Positions 1-7,900 of a DNA stretch of 10,220 nt are shown piece by piece. How positions within the stretch are numbered: the stretch's first letter is position 1; each line of letters opens with the position of its first letter. The translations under genes were made by a program, and so were the position numbers. Source of the stretch: Flavobacteriaceae bacterium (lineage in GTDB: Bacteria > Bacteroidota > Bacteroidia > Flavobacteriales > Flavobacteriaceae); contig NZAX01000114.1 of NCBI GenBank assembly GCA_002687665.1, positions 1-10,220 on the forward strand, in the 5' to 3' direction. Under the pieces are notes generated by a model. That model did no database searches. It was not told the DNA's origin and saw only the letters and a list, made by a program, of their open reading frames with translations.

Positions 1-108
1 GTTTATTTATGGTTTTCTGGTGAAAAAGAAATGGGACAATATGTTTCAATTTGGGTCCCTACTATATTGGTTTATGGAATTTTCCTCAATACAATCCCAA
101 AAAAATGA
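1..108 (+). CDS. C-terminal end of an unrecognised membrane protein (5' truncated by window)
   Basis: Reading frame 1 is open from the first base to a TGA at 106-108 and gives 35 residues ending in NTIPKK. The stretch YVSIWVPTILVYGIFLNTI is hydrophobic enough for one membrane helix, followed by a positively charged KK end that would favour a cytoplasmic C-terminus. The last four bases (ATGA, 105-108) overlap the start of the next gene, so the two are probably co-transcribed and translationally coupled. I do not recognise the family, and only the tail is visible. An alternative is that this frame and the next are one gene split at the A7 run at 99-105: one extra A would join them into a single membrane protein with three helices in the visible part. 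Confidence 0.5.
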   Translation, partial: VYLWFSGEKEMGQYVSIWVPTILVYGIFLNTIPKK

Positions 109-308
109 CAGATTTACAATTATTCATAATAGGTTGTATTTTGTTCGCTCCAGTTTTGTTAGTTATGTTTACTTCTCTTGTTGAGATTCAAAAGCCTAAA
201 GAGAAAAATTCTGATAAGCCTATTTCCTTTTATGTAAACCAAATTGGGTTTTCAGTTTTGATGATTGGAGTTTGTGTTTTATTGGGGATAATGATATTTA
301 AATACTAA
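105..308 (+). CDS. Small two-helix membrane protein of unknown function
   Basis: This is a 67-residue protein starting MTDLQLFIIG. It has two clear hydrophobic segments, about residues 4-26 and 46-65, separated by a short polar loop rich in Lys, Glu and Asp (residues 27-43). I chose the ATG at 105 because it overlaps the stop of the preceding frame as ATGA, the usual arrangement for coupled genes. The same frame is also open upstream to a TTG at 51, but that extension would overlap the upstream coding frame by 58 bases and adds a less membrane-like sequence. No catalytic motif or signal-peptidase site is visible, and the family is not recognised. It is probably the last gene of a small membrane-protein operon running in from the left, because a 290-base gap follows. 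Confidence 0.6.
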   Translation: MTDLQLFIIGCILFAPVLLVMFTSLVEIQKPKEKNSDKPISFYVNQIGFSVLMIGVCVLLGIMIFKY

Positions 309-598
309 CCACCTAATTTCAACCATAAAAAAAACTCTCGACAGAAGGCTATTTTATGCTATATAGTTTATTAGTTATTTAGCTTGTCTAGTGTGTTTCT
401 GACAAATATATTGTGATGACTGCTTTGCTAAATCATATTCACAGCAAAACATTTACCTATTGCTTGTTTACTGATTACTTTTTGTACTTCTCTAACTTGC
501 TTACCACTCAAACCTCTACTTTTTCAGGAAATATTTCTCAAAAATATTAAATGATATTCTAAAAATTATTACCTTAAGAGGTAGAAAAACAATGAGTT
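309..598 (+). other. Gene-free A/T-rich stretch upstream of the CBS gene
   Basis: No convincing gene is present in these 290 bases. The stretch presumably holds the 3' untranslated end of the small membrane-protein gene and the promoter of the CBS gene. I see no GC-rich hairpin followed by a T run. There is a perfect 10-base palindrome, GAAATATTTC, at 528-537. A short purine block, AAGAGG (576-581), lies 17 bases before the CBS ATG, too far for a normal Shine-Dalgarno. No exact TAnnTTTG promoter element was found on the plus strand here. A 31-codon open stretch on the minus strand (431-523) has no start codon context or recognisable similarity. Confidence 0.5.
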
Positions 599-1063
599 AT
601 GCCAATAAAAAGCTTTCAAGGAGAACGAGCGACCCGTTCAAAAAAATCAACCAAAACTTTATTGGTGTCTGACATCATGAGTCACGATTTGGTGGTTTTT
701 ACTAAGGAACAAACTATTCATGAAGTAATGAAAAAATTTATAAAATACCGCATCTCCGGGGGACCTGTAGTGGACGACTTGGGAAAATTGGTTGGGGTGA
801 TTTCAGAGGCTGACTGTATGAAAGAAATTTCCGATAGTCGTTATTTTAACTTACCCATACTCGACAAATCAGTCGCTCATTTTATGACTTCTAAGGTGGA
901 CACTATCGATGCTAATAAGACCATTTTTGAAGCGGCATCAATGTTTTTTAAAACCACTAGAAGGCGTTTTCCCGTCTTAGACAAAAATCGTTTAGTCGGA
1001 CAGATCAGTCGAAAAGATATTGTAGTGGCTACTATTAATATGAAAAGCCAGACTTGGCGCTAA
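599..1063 (+). CDS. Two-CBS-domain protein (Bateman module)
   Basis: The 154-residue protein consists of a short basic N-terminal tail (residues 1-20, starting MPIKSFQGER) and two CBS domains. The first covers about residues 22-78: it opens with the SDIM motif and has ISGGPVVDD at 52-60 and GVISEAD at 66-72. The second covers about 90-148: AHFMT at 93-97, RRRFPVLD at 121-128 and GQISRKD at 134-140. Tandem CBS domains bind adenine nucleotides in many families and act as sensors. No catalytic domain is attached, so the ligand and partner are unknown. The ATG at 599 gives an N-terminus that looks native. An ATG at 592 is in another frame and leads nowhere useful. The stop codon interlocks with that of the convergent deacetylase gene. 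Identification of the fold is firm; the function is open. Confidence 0.93.
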   Translation: MPIKSFQGERATRSKKSTKTLLVSDIMSHDLVVFTKEQTIHEVMKKFIKYRISGGPVVDDLGKLVGVISEADCMKEISDSRYFNLPILDKSVAHFMTSKVDTIDANKTIFEAASMFFKTTRRRFPVLDKNRLVGQISRKDIVVATINMKSQTWR

Positions 1064-1959
1064 AAAATCTGTTGTGCCACCCTGTAGGTGTTGGCATGTG
1101 CCTCTATAATCAGTTTAATGTCTTTGGAATAACCTCCGCCCATGCTGCACTGTACTGGTAATGAACTTTTTTGGCAAAATTTCAATACCTGTTCATCCCT
1201 TTTTTTACACCCCTCAATGCTCAATCCCAATCGGCCTAACCGATCTGTGTCTACTACATCTACCCCCGAAAGGTAAAAAACAAAGTCAGGATCTACTCTC
1301 CCAAAAAGTCGCGGCAGGGTATCGTTCAATAAATTCAAATAAACTTCATCCCCGGTCTGGTCCTCTAGTGCAATGTCCCAATCGCTGTTTTCTTTCCTAA
1401 ATGGATAGTTTTTTTTACCATGCATCGAAAAGGTAAATACCCGCTCTTCTTTTTTAAAAATTTCTGCGGTCCCATTGCCTTGATGAACATCTAAGTCAAT
1501 AATCAAGACTTTTTTAGCATGTTGGTGATCCAAAAGATATCGAGCAGCGATAGCTTGGTCATTCAGCATACAAAAAGCCTCACCGTGAGACGAATGAGCA
1601 TGATGCGTTCCTCCAGCAATGTTAAATGAGATTCCTGATTCAAGGGATTTCAAAGCTCCCTCAATAGTCCCGCCAGCAATAATGAATTCTCTTTCCACTA
1701 ATTGTTGGGAAATGGGAAAACCTATTTTTCTGACTTCTGACATATCCAGTTTCATATGCTTCAAACGGTCCACATACTCCTTTTGGTGAATTACTTTTAC
1801 GATCTGGTCATCTATGGCATGCGGTGAAAAGAAATCTTCAGGATCACATGTACCTTCATGTACCAATTGTTTGGGCAACAAATCATATTTTTCCATAGGA
1901 AACCTATGGTTTTCTGGAAGGGGCAATACATAAATGGGATCAAAGGCAATAGGTATCAA
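1060..1959 (-). CDS. Histone deacetylase-family zinc hydrolase, class IV-like
   Basis: This 299-residue protein matches the arginase/deacetylase fold of histone deacetylases and removes acetyl-type groups from an amine substrate. The active-site set is complete: the histidine pair H119-H120 in GGTHHAH, zinc ligands D157 and H159 in DLDVHQGNG, zinc ligand D234 in SGVDVVDTDRLGRL, and the transition-state tyrosine Y277 in GGGYSKD. The GVD...D.LG.L pattern resembles class IV (HDAC11-like) enzymes more than AcuC or polyamine deacetylases. The substrate is unknown; protein lysine or a small acetylated amine are both possible. The gene lies 9 bases after metG on the same strand and in the same frame, so it is very likely co-transcribed with it. 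The only fitting start is TTG at 1959-1957, which precedes IPIAFDPIY, an N-terminus expected of the family. The next ATG (M22) would remove part of the conserved N-terminal strand. Confidence 0.92.
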   Translation of the reverse strand: MIPIAFDPIYVLPLPENHRFPMEKYDLLPKQLVHEGTCDPEDFFSPHAIDDQIVKVIHQKEYVDRLKHMKLDMSEVRKIGFPISQQLVEREFIIAGGTIEGALKSLESGISFNIAGGTHHAHSSHGEAFCMLNDQAIAARYLLDHQHAKKVLIIDLDVHQGNGTAEIFKKEERVFTFSMHGKKNYPFRKENSDWDIALEDQTGDEVYLNLLNDTLPRLFGRVDPDFVFYLSGVDVVDTDRLGRLGLSIEGCKKRDEQVLKFCQKSSLPVQCSMGGGYSKDIKLIIEAHANTYRVAQQIF

Positions 1960-1968
1960 ATGATTTAC

Positions 1969-4029
1969 TTACCTTATTATTAATCCGCTAGGTGTATTTT
2001 CATCCTCTGGGGAAATAAAAATCAATCGCCCGTCCTGATCCTCTGCCATCAAAAGCATTCCTTGGCTTTCCACACCACGGATGACTCTGGGTTGAAGGTT
2101 TGTTAAAACCGTCACTTTTTTACCCACCACCTCTTCAGGGCTATAGCTCTGGGCAATCCCGGACACTATGGTTCTTTGTTCCTGACCCAAATCTACTTTC
2201 AACACCAAAAGCTTTTCGGTTTTAACCATTTTTTCTGCTTCTAGAATGGTGCCTGTTTTAATATCTAGTTGTGTAAAATCATCGAAAGAGATCATCTTTT
2301 TTCGTGCCTCCTCCACTCCATTATTTTCTTTTTCATGAAATAGATTGTTTTTTAATTTACTCAATTGTTTATCAATTTCTTCATCCTCAATTTTTTCAAA
2401 AAGTAATTTTGGTTGAGACAGAAGGTGTCCAGTTGCCAAAAGTGACTGATGGCCAATAACATCTTTCCAAGATGCATTAAGTAGAAGCATTTTTTTTAGC
2501 TTTTGGGCCGTAAAAGGGAGTAAAGGTTCACTTAGAATACTCAATCCCGCAGCGATTTGTATGGCAGTAAACATTATCGTTTCAACCCTCTTAGGGTCTA
2601 TTTTAATCAACTTCCAAGGCTCTTGGTCAGCCAAATATTTATTTCCTAACCTGGCAAGATTCATAACCTCCTGACTGTAAGCTCTGAAATGGAAATTTTC
2701 AATTTCCTTTTCCATTATGGATGGAAATTCTTTCATTTTTGTTAAAACTTCATTATCAGCCTCATTCAACTCACCCATAGAAGGTACTTTTCCTTGGTAG
2801 TATTTTTGGGCCAGCACCATTACGCGATTAATAAAATTACCAAAAATGGCAACTAACTCACTGTTGTTTCGAGTTTGGAACTCTTTCCAAGTAAAATCAT
2901 TGTCTTTAGTCTCAGGAGCGTTTGCAGTCAAAACATAACGAAGAACATCCTGTTTGTTAGGAAAGTCCTCTAAATATTCGTGCAACCAAACTGCCCAATT
3001 TTTGGAAGTTGAAATTTTGTTACCCTCTAGGTTGAGGAACTCATTTGCTGGGACATTTTCGGGTAGGATATAGGATCCCGTATTTTTAAGAATTATGGGG
3101 AATATAATACAATGAAAAACAATGTTGTCCTTTCCAATAAAATGAACCAATTTTGTATCTTCAGACTTCCAGTAGGGCTCCCAGTCAACCCCCTTTTTTT
3201 TTGCCCATTCTTTTGTAGAGGAGATATAACCAATTGGAGCATCAAACCAAACATAAAGTACTTTACCAGCTCCACCCTCTACGGGAACAGGAATACCCCA
3301 GTCCAGGTCTCGTGTGACTGCTCTGGCTTGTAAACCATTGTCAACCCATGACTTAACCTGACCATAAACATTGGGTTTCCAATCCTCTTTATGCCCTTTG
3401 AGGATCCATTCCTTAATGAATTTCTCGTGATGATCCAAAGGTAAAAACCAATGTTTAGTTTTTTTAAATTCAGGTACTTTACCGGAGAGGGTAGATTTGG
3501 GTTTTATAAGATCAGTAGCATTAAGAGAGCTTCCACACGACTCGCACTGGTCACCATAGGCTTCTGTATTTTTGCATACCGGACAGGTTCCAATTACAAA
3601 TCGGTCGGCCAAAAAGGCCTTGGCCTCCGAATCATACAACTGCTCAGTTTCTTTGACTATAAATTTACCTTGTTCATCTAATTGTTTGAAAATTTCTCCT
3701 GCCGTTTGGTGGTGTATTAGCCTCGAGGTACGCGAGTAATTATCGAACGAAATCCCAAAACGGTCGAAAGCTTTACGTATGACTTGATCGTAATGATCAA
3801 TCACTTCTTGGGGTGTTTTTCCTTCTTTTTTGGCTTTGATAGCTATCGCTACACCGTGTTCGTCACTCCCACAGATAAATGCAACATCTTTATTGATTAG
3901 TCTGAGATAGCGGGTGTATATATCAGCAGGAATATAAACTCCTGCCAGATGGCCAATATGGATAGGACCGTTGGTGTATGGTAAAGCAGCAGTGACAGTA
4001 TATCTTTTTGGCTGCGAGGACATTTGCAT
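1969..4029 (-). CDS. metG: Methionyl-tRNA synthetase with C-terminal tRNA-binding domain
   Basis: The product charges tRNA-Met with methionine in the cytoplasm. It is a class I synthetase of 686 residues, the usual length for the long bacterial form. The HIGH signature is at 24-27 (GPIHIGHL). The connective-peptide zinc knuckle is C149, C152, C162 and C165, so one zinc site of the E. coli type. [11 protein letters not shown], which matches a core motif, begins near 258, and GKDNIVFH is at 299-306. The KMSKS loop appears as KISTS at 338-342. After the helical anticodon-binding region, residues 579-686 form an EMAP/Trbp111-like tRNA-binding domain ([12 protein letters not shown] to GMLLMAED), which dimerises in other bacteria. 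Two ATG codons (M1 and M3) are possible starts; both lie before the conserved [16 protein letters not shown] segment. It is the first gene of a two-gene minus-strand unit with the deacetylase. Confidence 0.98.
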   Translation of the reverse strand: MQMSSQPKRYTVTAALPYTNGPIHIGHLAGVYIPADIYTRYLRLINKDVAFICGSDEHGVAIAIKAKKEGKTPQEVIDHYDQVIRKAFDRFGISFDNYSRTSRLIHHQTAGEIFKQLDEQGKFIVKETEQLYDSEAKAFLADRFVIGTCPVCKNTEAYGDQCESCGSSLNATDLIKPKSTLSGKVPEFKKTKHWFLPLDHHEKFIKEWILKGHKEDWKPNVYGQVKSWVDNGLQARAVTRDLDWGIPVPVEGGAGKVLYVWFDAPIGYISSTKEWAKKKGVDWEPYWKSEDTKLVHFIGKDNIVFHCIIFPIILKNTGSYILPENVPANEFLNLEGNKISTSKNWAVWLHEYLEDFPNKQDVLRYVLTANAPETKDNDFTWKEFQTRNNSELVAIFGNFINRVMVLAQKYYQGKVPSMGELNEADNEVLTKMKEFPSIMEKEIENFHFRAYSQEVMNLARLGNKYLADQEPWKLIKIDPKRVETIMFTAIQIAAGLSILSEPLLPFTAQKLKKMLLLNASWKDVIGHQSLLATGHLLSQPKLLFEKIEDEEIDKQLSKLKNNLFHEKENNGVEEARKKMISFDDFTQLDIKTGTILEAEKMVKTEKLLVLKVDLGQEQRTIVSGIAQSYSPEEVVGKKVTVLTNLQPRVIRGVESQGMLLMAEDQDGRLIFISPEDENTPSGLIIR

Positions 4030-4323
4030 CTTTTGGCAAAAATAAGGATTTTATTTACCAGCCTAGAATTTAATTTTAAATCGTGATTAAATACCTACAA
4101 ATATTAAACTAGCCCATCACATAGATATAGTTTGAAAAAGGATAATTATTTTCAGTCTAAGGAATTGATGTTGAGTAAAGTTTTGACTTGATTGCTTATT
4201 TTGACCACTCTAAATTGGAAAAGAATTATATGAGGGAAGCATTTTATACTTTTGGATGAAATGTTGTAAAACAAACATTATGTTTAATATTCATAACTTT
4301 GCTTATTTATAAAACATGGCAAA
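4030..4323. other. Divergent intergenic region between metG and the ACT-domain gene
   Basis: These 294 A/T-rich bases must carry the promoters for metG (minus) and the ACT-domain gene (plus). On the plus strand there are two exact matches to the Bacteroidota -7 element TAnnTTTG, at 4247-4254 and 4294-4301, but neither has a good TTTG -33 partner at the usual spacing. On the minus strand an exact match (TATTTTTG, 4044-4037) lies so close to the metG ATG that it would give an almost leaderless mRNA. I see no RNA gene, long inverted repeat or riboswitch-like structure. Confidence 0.5.
4294..4301 (+). promoter_or_regulatory. Possible -7 promoter element for the ACT-domain gene
   Basis: TAACTTTG matches the Bacteroidota sigma-factor -7 consensus TAnnTTTG exactly. 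It lies 22 bases before the TTG start, so transcription would begin roughly 15-20 bases ahead of the coding region. No TTTG -33 element is found about 19-21 bases upstream, so the call rests on one short motif in A/T-rich DNA. A second exact match (TACTTTTG, 4247-4254) is an alternative. Confidence 0.25.
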
Positions 4324-4983
4324 TTGAAAACAATTGCTTCGCAAGTATCAGAATACGTCAAGACTAAGCCTTATTTGTCTACAGCCCTTTCGCAAGGAAT
4401 TATTAATCTAACCTCTCTTGCTAGGGAGATTCAGCCCGAAATAGAAAAAGCATTGCGTAAACCAGCAAGGAATGGAGCCATCGTGATGGCACTCAAGCGA
4501 ATATCCGATAACGAGGAGTTTCTTTCCACCCACAAGATAGTAAGTGTTTTGAGAAATTTAGGAGACATTACCGTTCGATCCTCTTTGACTGACTATTGTT
4601 TCAAACTTTCTGAAACACTTTTGTTAGCGCAGGCGGAATTTCTTGCTGCGATTAAAGACAAAAAAGATATTTTCTACACCTCCTCCAGAGGGGTAGGTGA
4701 ATCAAACATTGTAGTCAGTAGTAATTTGGCTCCTTTAATTGAGGGTTTATTTGGTGATGAAATTTGCTTGGACAAAATTGATGACTTATCAGCTATAACG
4801 GTCAAACTACCAAACGACAATGTTAAAATTCCAGGGATTTATTATTTTATATTTCAAAGGCTCTCTTGGGAGGGGGTCAACATTAATGAGGTTATTTCTA
4901 CTTCCAACGAATTTACCATATTGATGCATGAAGATTCAGTCAATGTCGCTTTTGAGGTCATCAAAAACCTAAAATCACTTTAG
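4324..4983 (+). CDS. ACT-domain protein of unknown function (often labelled aspartate kinase-like)
   Basis: This is a 219-residue cytoplasmic protein. The N-terminal half (about 1-100) is helical-looking, with a segment ALSQGIINLTSLAREI that resembles a small helix-turn-helix or cap. Residues about 155-219 look like an ACT ligand-binding domain: AITVKLPNDN, then an IPGIYYFIFQRLSWEG helix, a strand INEVISTSNEFTILM, and a final helix. ACT domains usually sense amino acids. The strand-helix pattern resembles the C-terminus of aspartokinases, but there is no kinase domain here, so an aspartate kinase label would be wrong. I know similar stand-alone proteins in Bacteroidota, without an established role. 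The start is TTG at 4324, which gives MKTI. The only nearby ATG (4316) is out of frame and reads ATG GCA AAT TGA, ending on the TTG. The stop interlocks with that of mfd. Confidence 0.82.
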   Translation: MKTIASQVSEYVKTKPYLSTALSQGIINLTSLAREIQPEIEKALRKPARNGAIVMALKRISDNEEFLSTHKIVSVLRNLGDITVRSSLTDYCFKLSETLLLAQAEFLAAIKDKKDIFYTSSRGVGESNIVVSSNLAPLIEGLFGDEICLDKIDDLSAITVKLPNDNVKIPGIYYFIFQRLSWEGVNINEVISTSNEFTILMHEDSVNVAFEVIKNLKSL

Positions 4984-7900
4984 TTTCTTATTAAGTTGTT
5001 GAGTTGCGCTAGAAGCTCTTTGACGGTAGTCACTTTATCTAAAACTATTAAAAGTCTTATACCATTTCTAGTTTCCTTTTCTTTCATACTGTATTTTTTT
5101 GGGTCTTTTTGAATACCAAATAGTATTTTATTAAAAACTGGACTTTGGTAGAAATCACTTTGCTGATTGGACAAAAAGTAACCAATACATTTTTTGTTTT
5201 TAATGATAAGTCTCTCTAATCCCATTTTGGAAGCAAGCCATTTGAGTCGAAGCGTACTCAAAAGCTCCTCTCCCTCCGAAGGAATTTTACCAAAGCGATC
5301 CTCCAGATTTTTTTGATACTGTATCAATGCTTCCTCGTCTTTTATCGCACTCAACTCATTATAAAGAACTAATCTCTCATTTACTACATTAATATAATCA
5401 TCCGGAAATAAAATTTCAAAATCGGTGTCAATTTGAACCTCCTTAACATAGTTTTTTTCCAATGATTTATCTTGGTCCTCGAATAGGGTTTTGAACTCAT
5501 TTTCTTTCAATTCATCTATTGCTTCTTCCAAAATTTTCTGGTAAGTTTCAAAACCTATCTCGTTGATGAAGCCACTTTGTTCTCCTCCCAACAGATCTCC
5601 TGCACCCCTAATCTCCAAGTCTTTCATGGCAATATGGATACCGGCTCCTAACTCTGAGAATTGTGCAATGGTGTTGATTCTTTTTTGTGCATCGGAGGCC
5701 ATAGTACTCATAGGTGGGGTAATAAAATAACAAAACGCTTTTTTGTTACTTCTACCCACTCTTCCCCTCATTTGATGCAAATCACTCAGTCCAAAACTAT
5801 TAGCATTATTGATAAAAATTGTATTTGCATTGGGGACATCCAGTCCATTTTCTACGATCGTCGTTGCGATCAATATGTCCGATTGTCCCTCCATAAAACC
5901 GATTAGGGCTTTTTCCAATCGGTTTCCCTCCATTTGTCCGTGGCCAATCGCAATGCGTGCTTCAGGGATCAGTCGCTGCAACATTCCAGCGACTTCTTGA
6001 ATGTTTTCTACTCGATTGTGAATAAAATAGATTTGTCCTCCTCTTTGTAATTCATATTGAACGGCATCTCTTATTAGGGATTCATTGAAACGAACTACCT
6101 CGCTCTCAATAGGGTATCGATTGGGAGGTGGTGTGGCGATGACTGATAGGTCTCTTGCAGCCATCAAACTAAATTGTAAGGTTCTTGGTATGGGGGTGGC
6201 AGAAAGGGTCAAAACATCAACATTTGTTCTGAGGTCTCGTAATTTTTCTTTTACTGCAACTCCGAATTTTTGCTCTTCGTCAACAATCAGCAACCCCAAA
6301 TCTTTAAACTTTACAGTTTTGTTTACCAATTGATGTGTTCCAATCAAGACATCTATTTTACCTTCTTCAAGTTCTTCCAAGATTTGTTTTCGATCTTTGG
6401 TCGAACGAAAACGATTTAGGTATTCTACCTTTATTGGCAATTCCTTTAATCTGTTTGAAAACGTTTTATGGTGCTGATATGCCAATATTGTGGTAGGAAC
6501 CAAAACAGCCACTTGTTTACTATCGTCGGCGGCTTTAAAGGCAGCACGGATTGCGACTTCAGTTTTCCCAAAACCTACATCTCCGCATACCAGTCTATCC
6601 ATCGGTCGTTCTTTCTCCATGTCTGCCTTCACCTCAGCAGTGGCTTTACTTTGGTCGGGGGTGTCTTCAAACATAAATGAAGCCTCTAATTCCGACTGCA
6701 AATAACTATCTGGGGGAAAGGCGTGGCCAATTTTTTCTTTTCTTTTGGCGTAGAGTTTGATTAGGTCAAAAGCAATCGCCTTGACCTTGGATTTTGTTTT
6801 TTGTTTGAGTGCTTTCCAAGATTTGGATCCTAGTTTGTTGAGTTTGGGAACATGACCATCCTTACCATTAAATTTCGCAATTTTATAAAGAGAATGAATA
6901 CTGAGGTAGAGGATATCTCCCCCTTTATAACTCAATTTTATAGCCTCTTGTATAACCCCATCAACATTGATTTTTTGAAGACCTCCGAACTTCCCAATCC
7001 CATGATCAATATGGGTAACAAAATCCCCAATTTTAAGACGGGTTAATTCTTTGAGGGTCAATATATCTTTTTTGGCAGTAGCAGAGCGCAGTTTGAATTT
7101 GTGATAGCGTTGAAAAATTTGGTGATCAGTAAAACAGGAAAATCCAGCTTCGATATCTTCAAAACCTTCAAAAAGGGGGCAAACTTGAGTCTTGTAATAT
7201 ATCTGCGCTTCAATTTCATCCAATATTTCATTGAATCGCTTACGTTGGGCATCGTTTGAACAAAAAATATAATTTTCAATACCAGAGGCCTGGTTATCGT
7301 TTAGGATTCGAACTAGTCGATCAAACTGCTTATTTATAGGGGGCTGGGGGCTTTGTTTGGCATTGATACGAACCCTAGGCTTGAATCGATCAGAATTATT
7401 TATCAAAACAGTACTTTGTTTTTGCAGACGTTCTAAGAGCTCTTGGGCGCTCATAAACAAAACTTTCGGAGGGTATTGTACTGTGGTTTTCAATGATTCG
7501 AATTTTTTGGAAGCTTTAACCCCAAATTTATCGATGCAATCCAGGCAATGGTCAAGTTGGTTAAAAACCACTGTACTATTTCGGGGTAATGAGTCAATAA
7601 GTGAATTACGTTTTTCACTAAAAGAAACCTCAGAGGTATTGGGCAACAAATCAATTCGATCCATCGGGCTAATGGAAAGTTGGGTATTTACATCAAAACT
7701 TCTCAGGCTTTCAATTTCATCATCAAAAAACTCAATACGAAAGGGGTGTTGGTGGGCGAAAGAAAAAACATCTATGATCCCCCCTCTTACCGAAAATTCT
7801 CCAGGTTGGGTGACGAAGTTGACCCGGTCGAAGCCATATTCAAAAAGGGTCTCATTAACAAAATCCAAACCTAAAACATCACCCTTTTTTATAGCTAGTG

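Noticed and set aside
51-104. TTG-started 18-residue extension of the small membrane protein
   Set aside because: It would overlap the upstream coding frame and is less plausible than the ATG at 105, which forms a standard ATGA overlap.
431-523. 31-codon minus-strand open stretch (KSRGLSGKQVREVQKVIS...) that might be a transposase relic
   Set aside because: It has stops at both ends, no start codon near its beginning, no terminal inverted repeats nearby, and no motif I can assign to a transposase.
1161-1400. 79-codon plus-strand frame antisense to the deacetylase gene
   Set aside because: It overlaps the catalytic region of a well-supported gene and its translation shows no domain or plausible start context.
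4324-4983. Aspartate kinase
   Set aside because: Only the ACT-like C-terminal fold is present; there is no amino-acid kinase domain or nucleotide-binding motif in the 219 residues.
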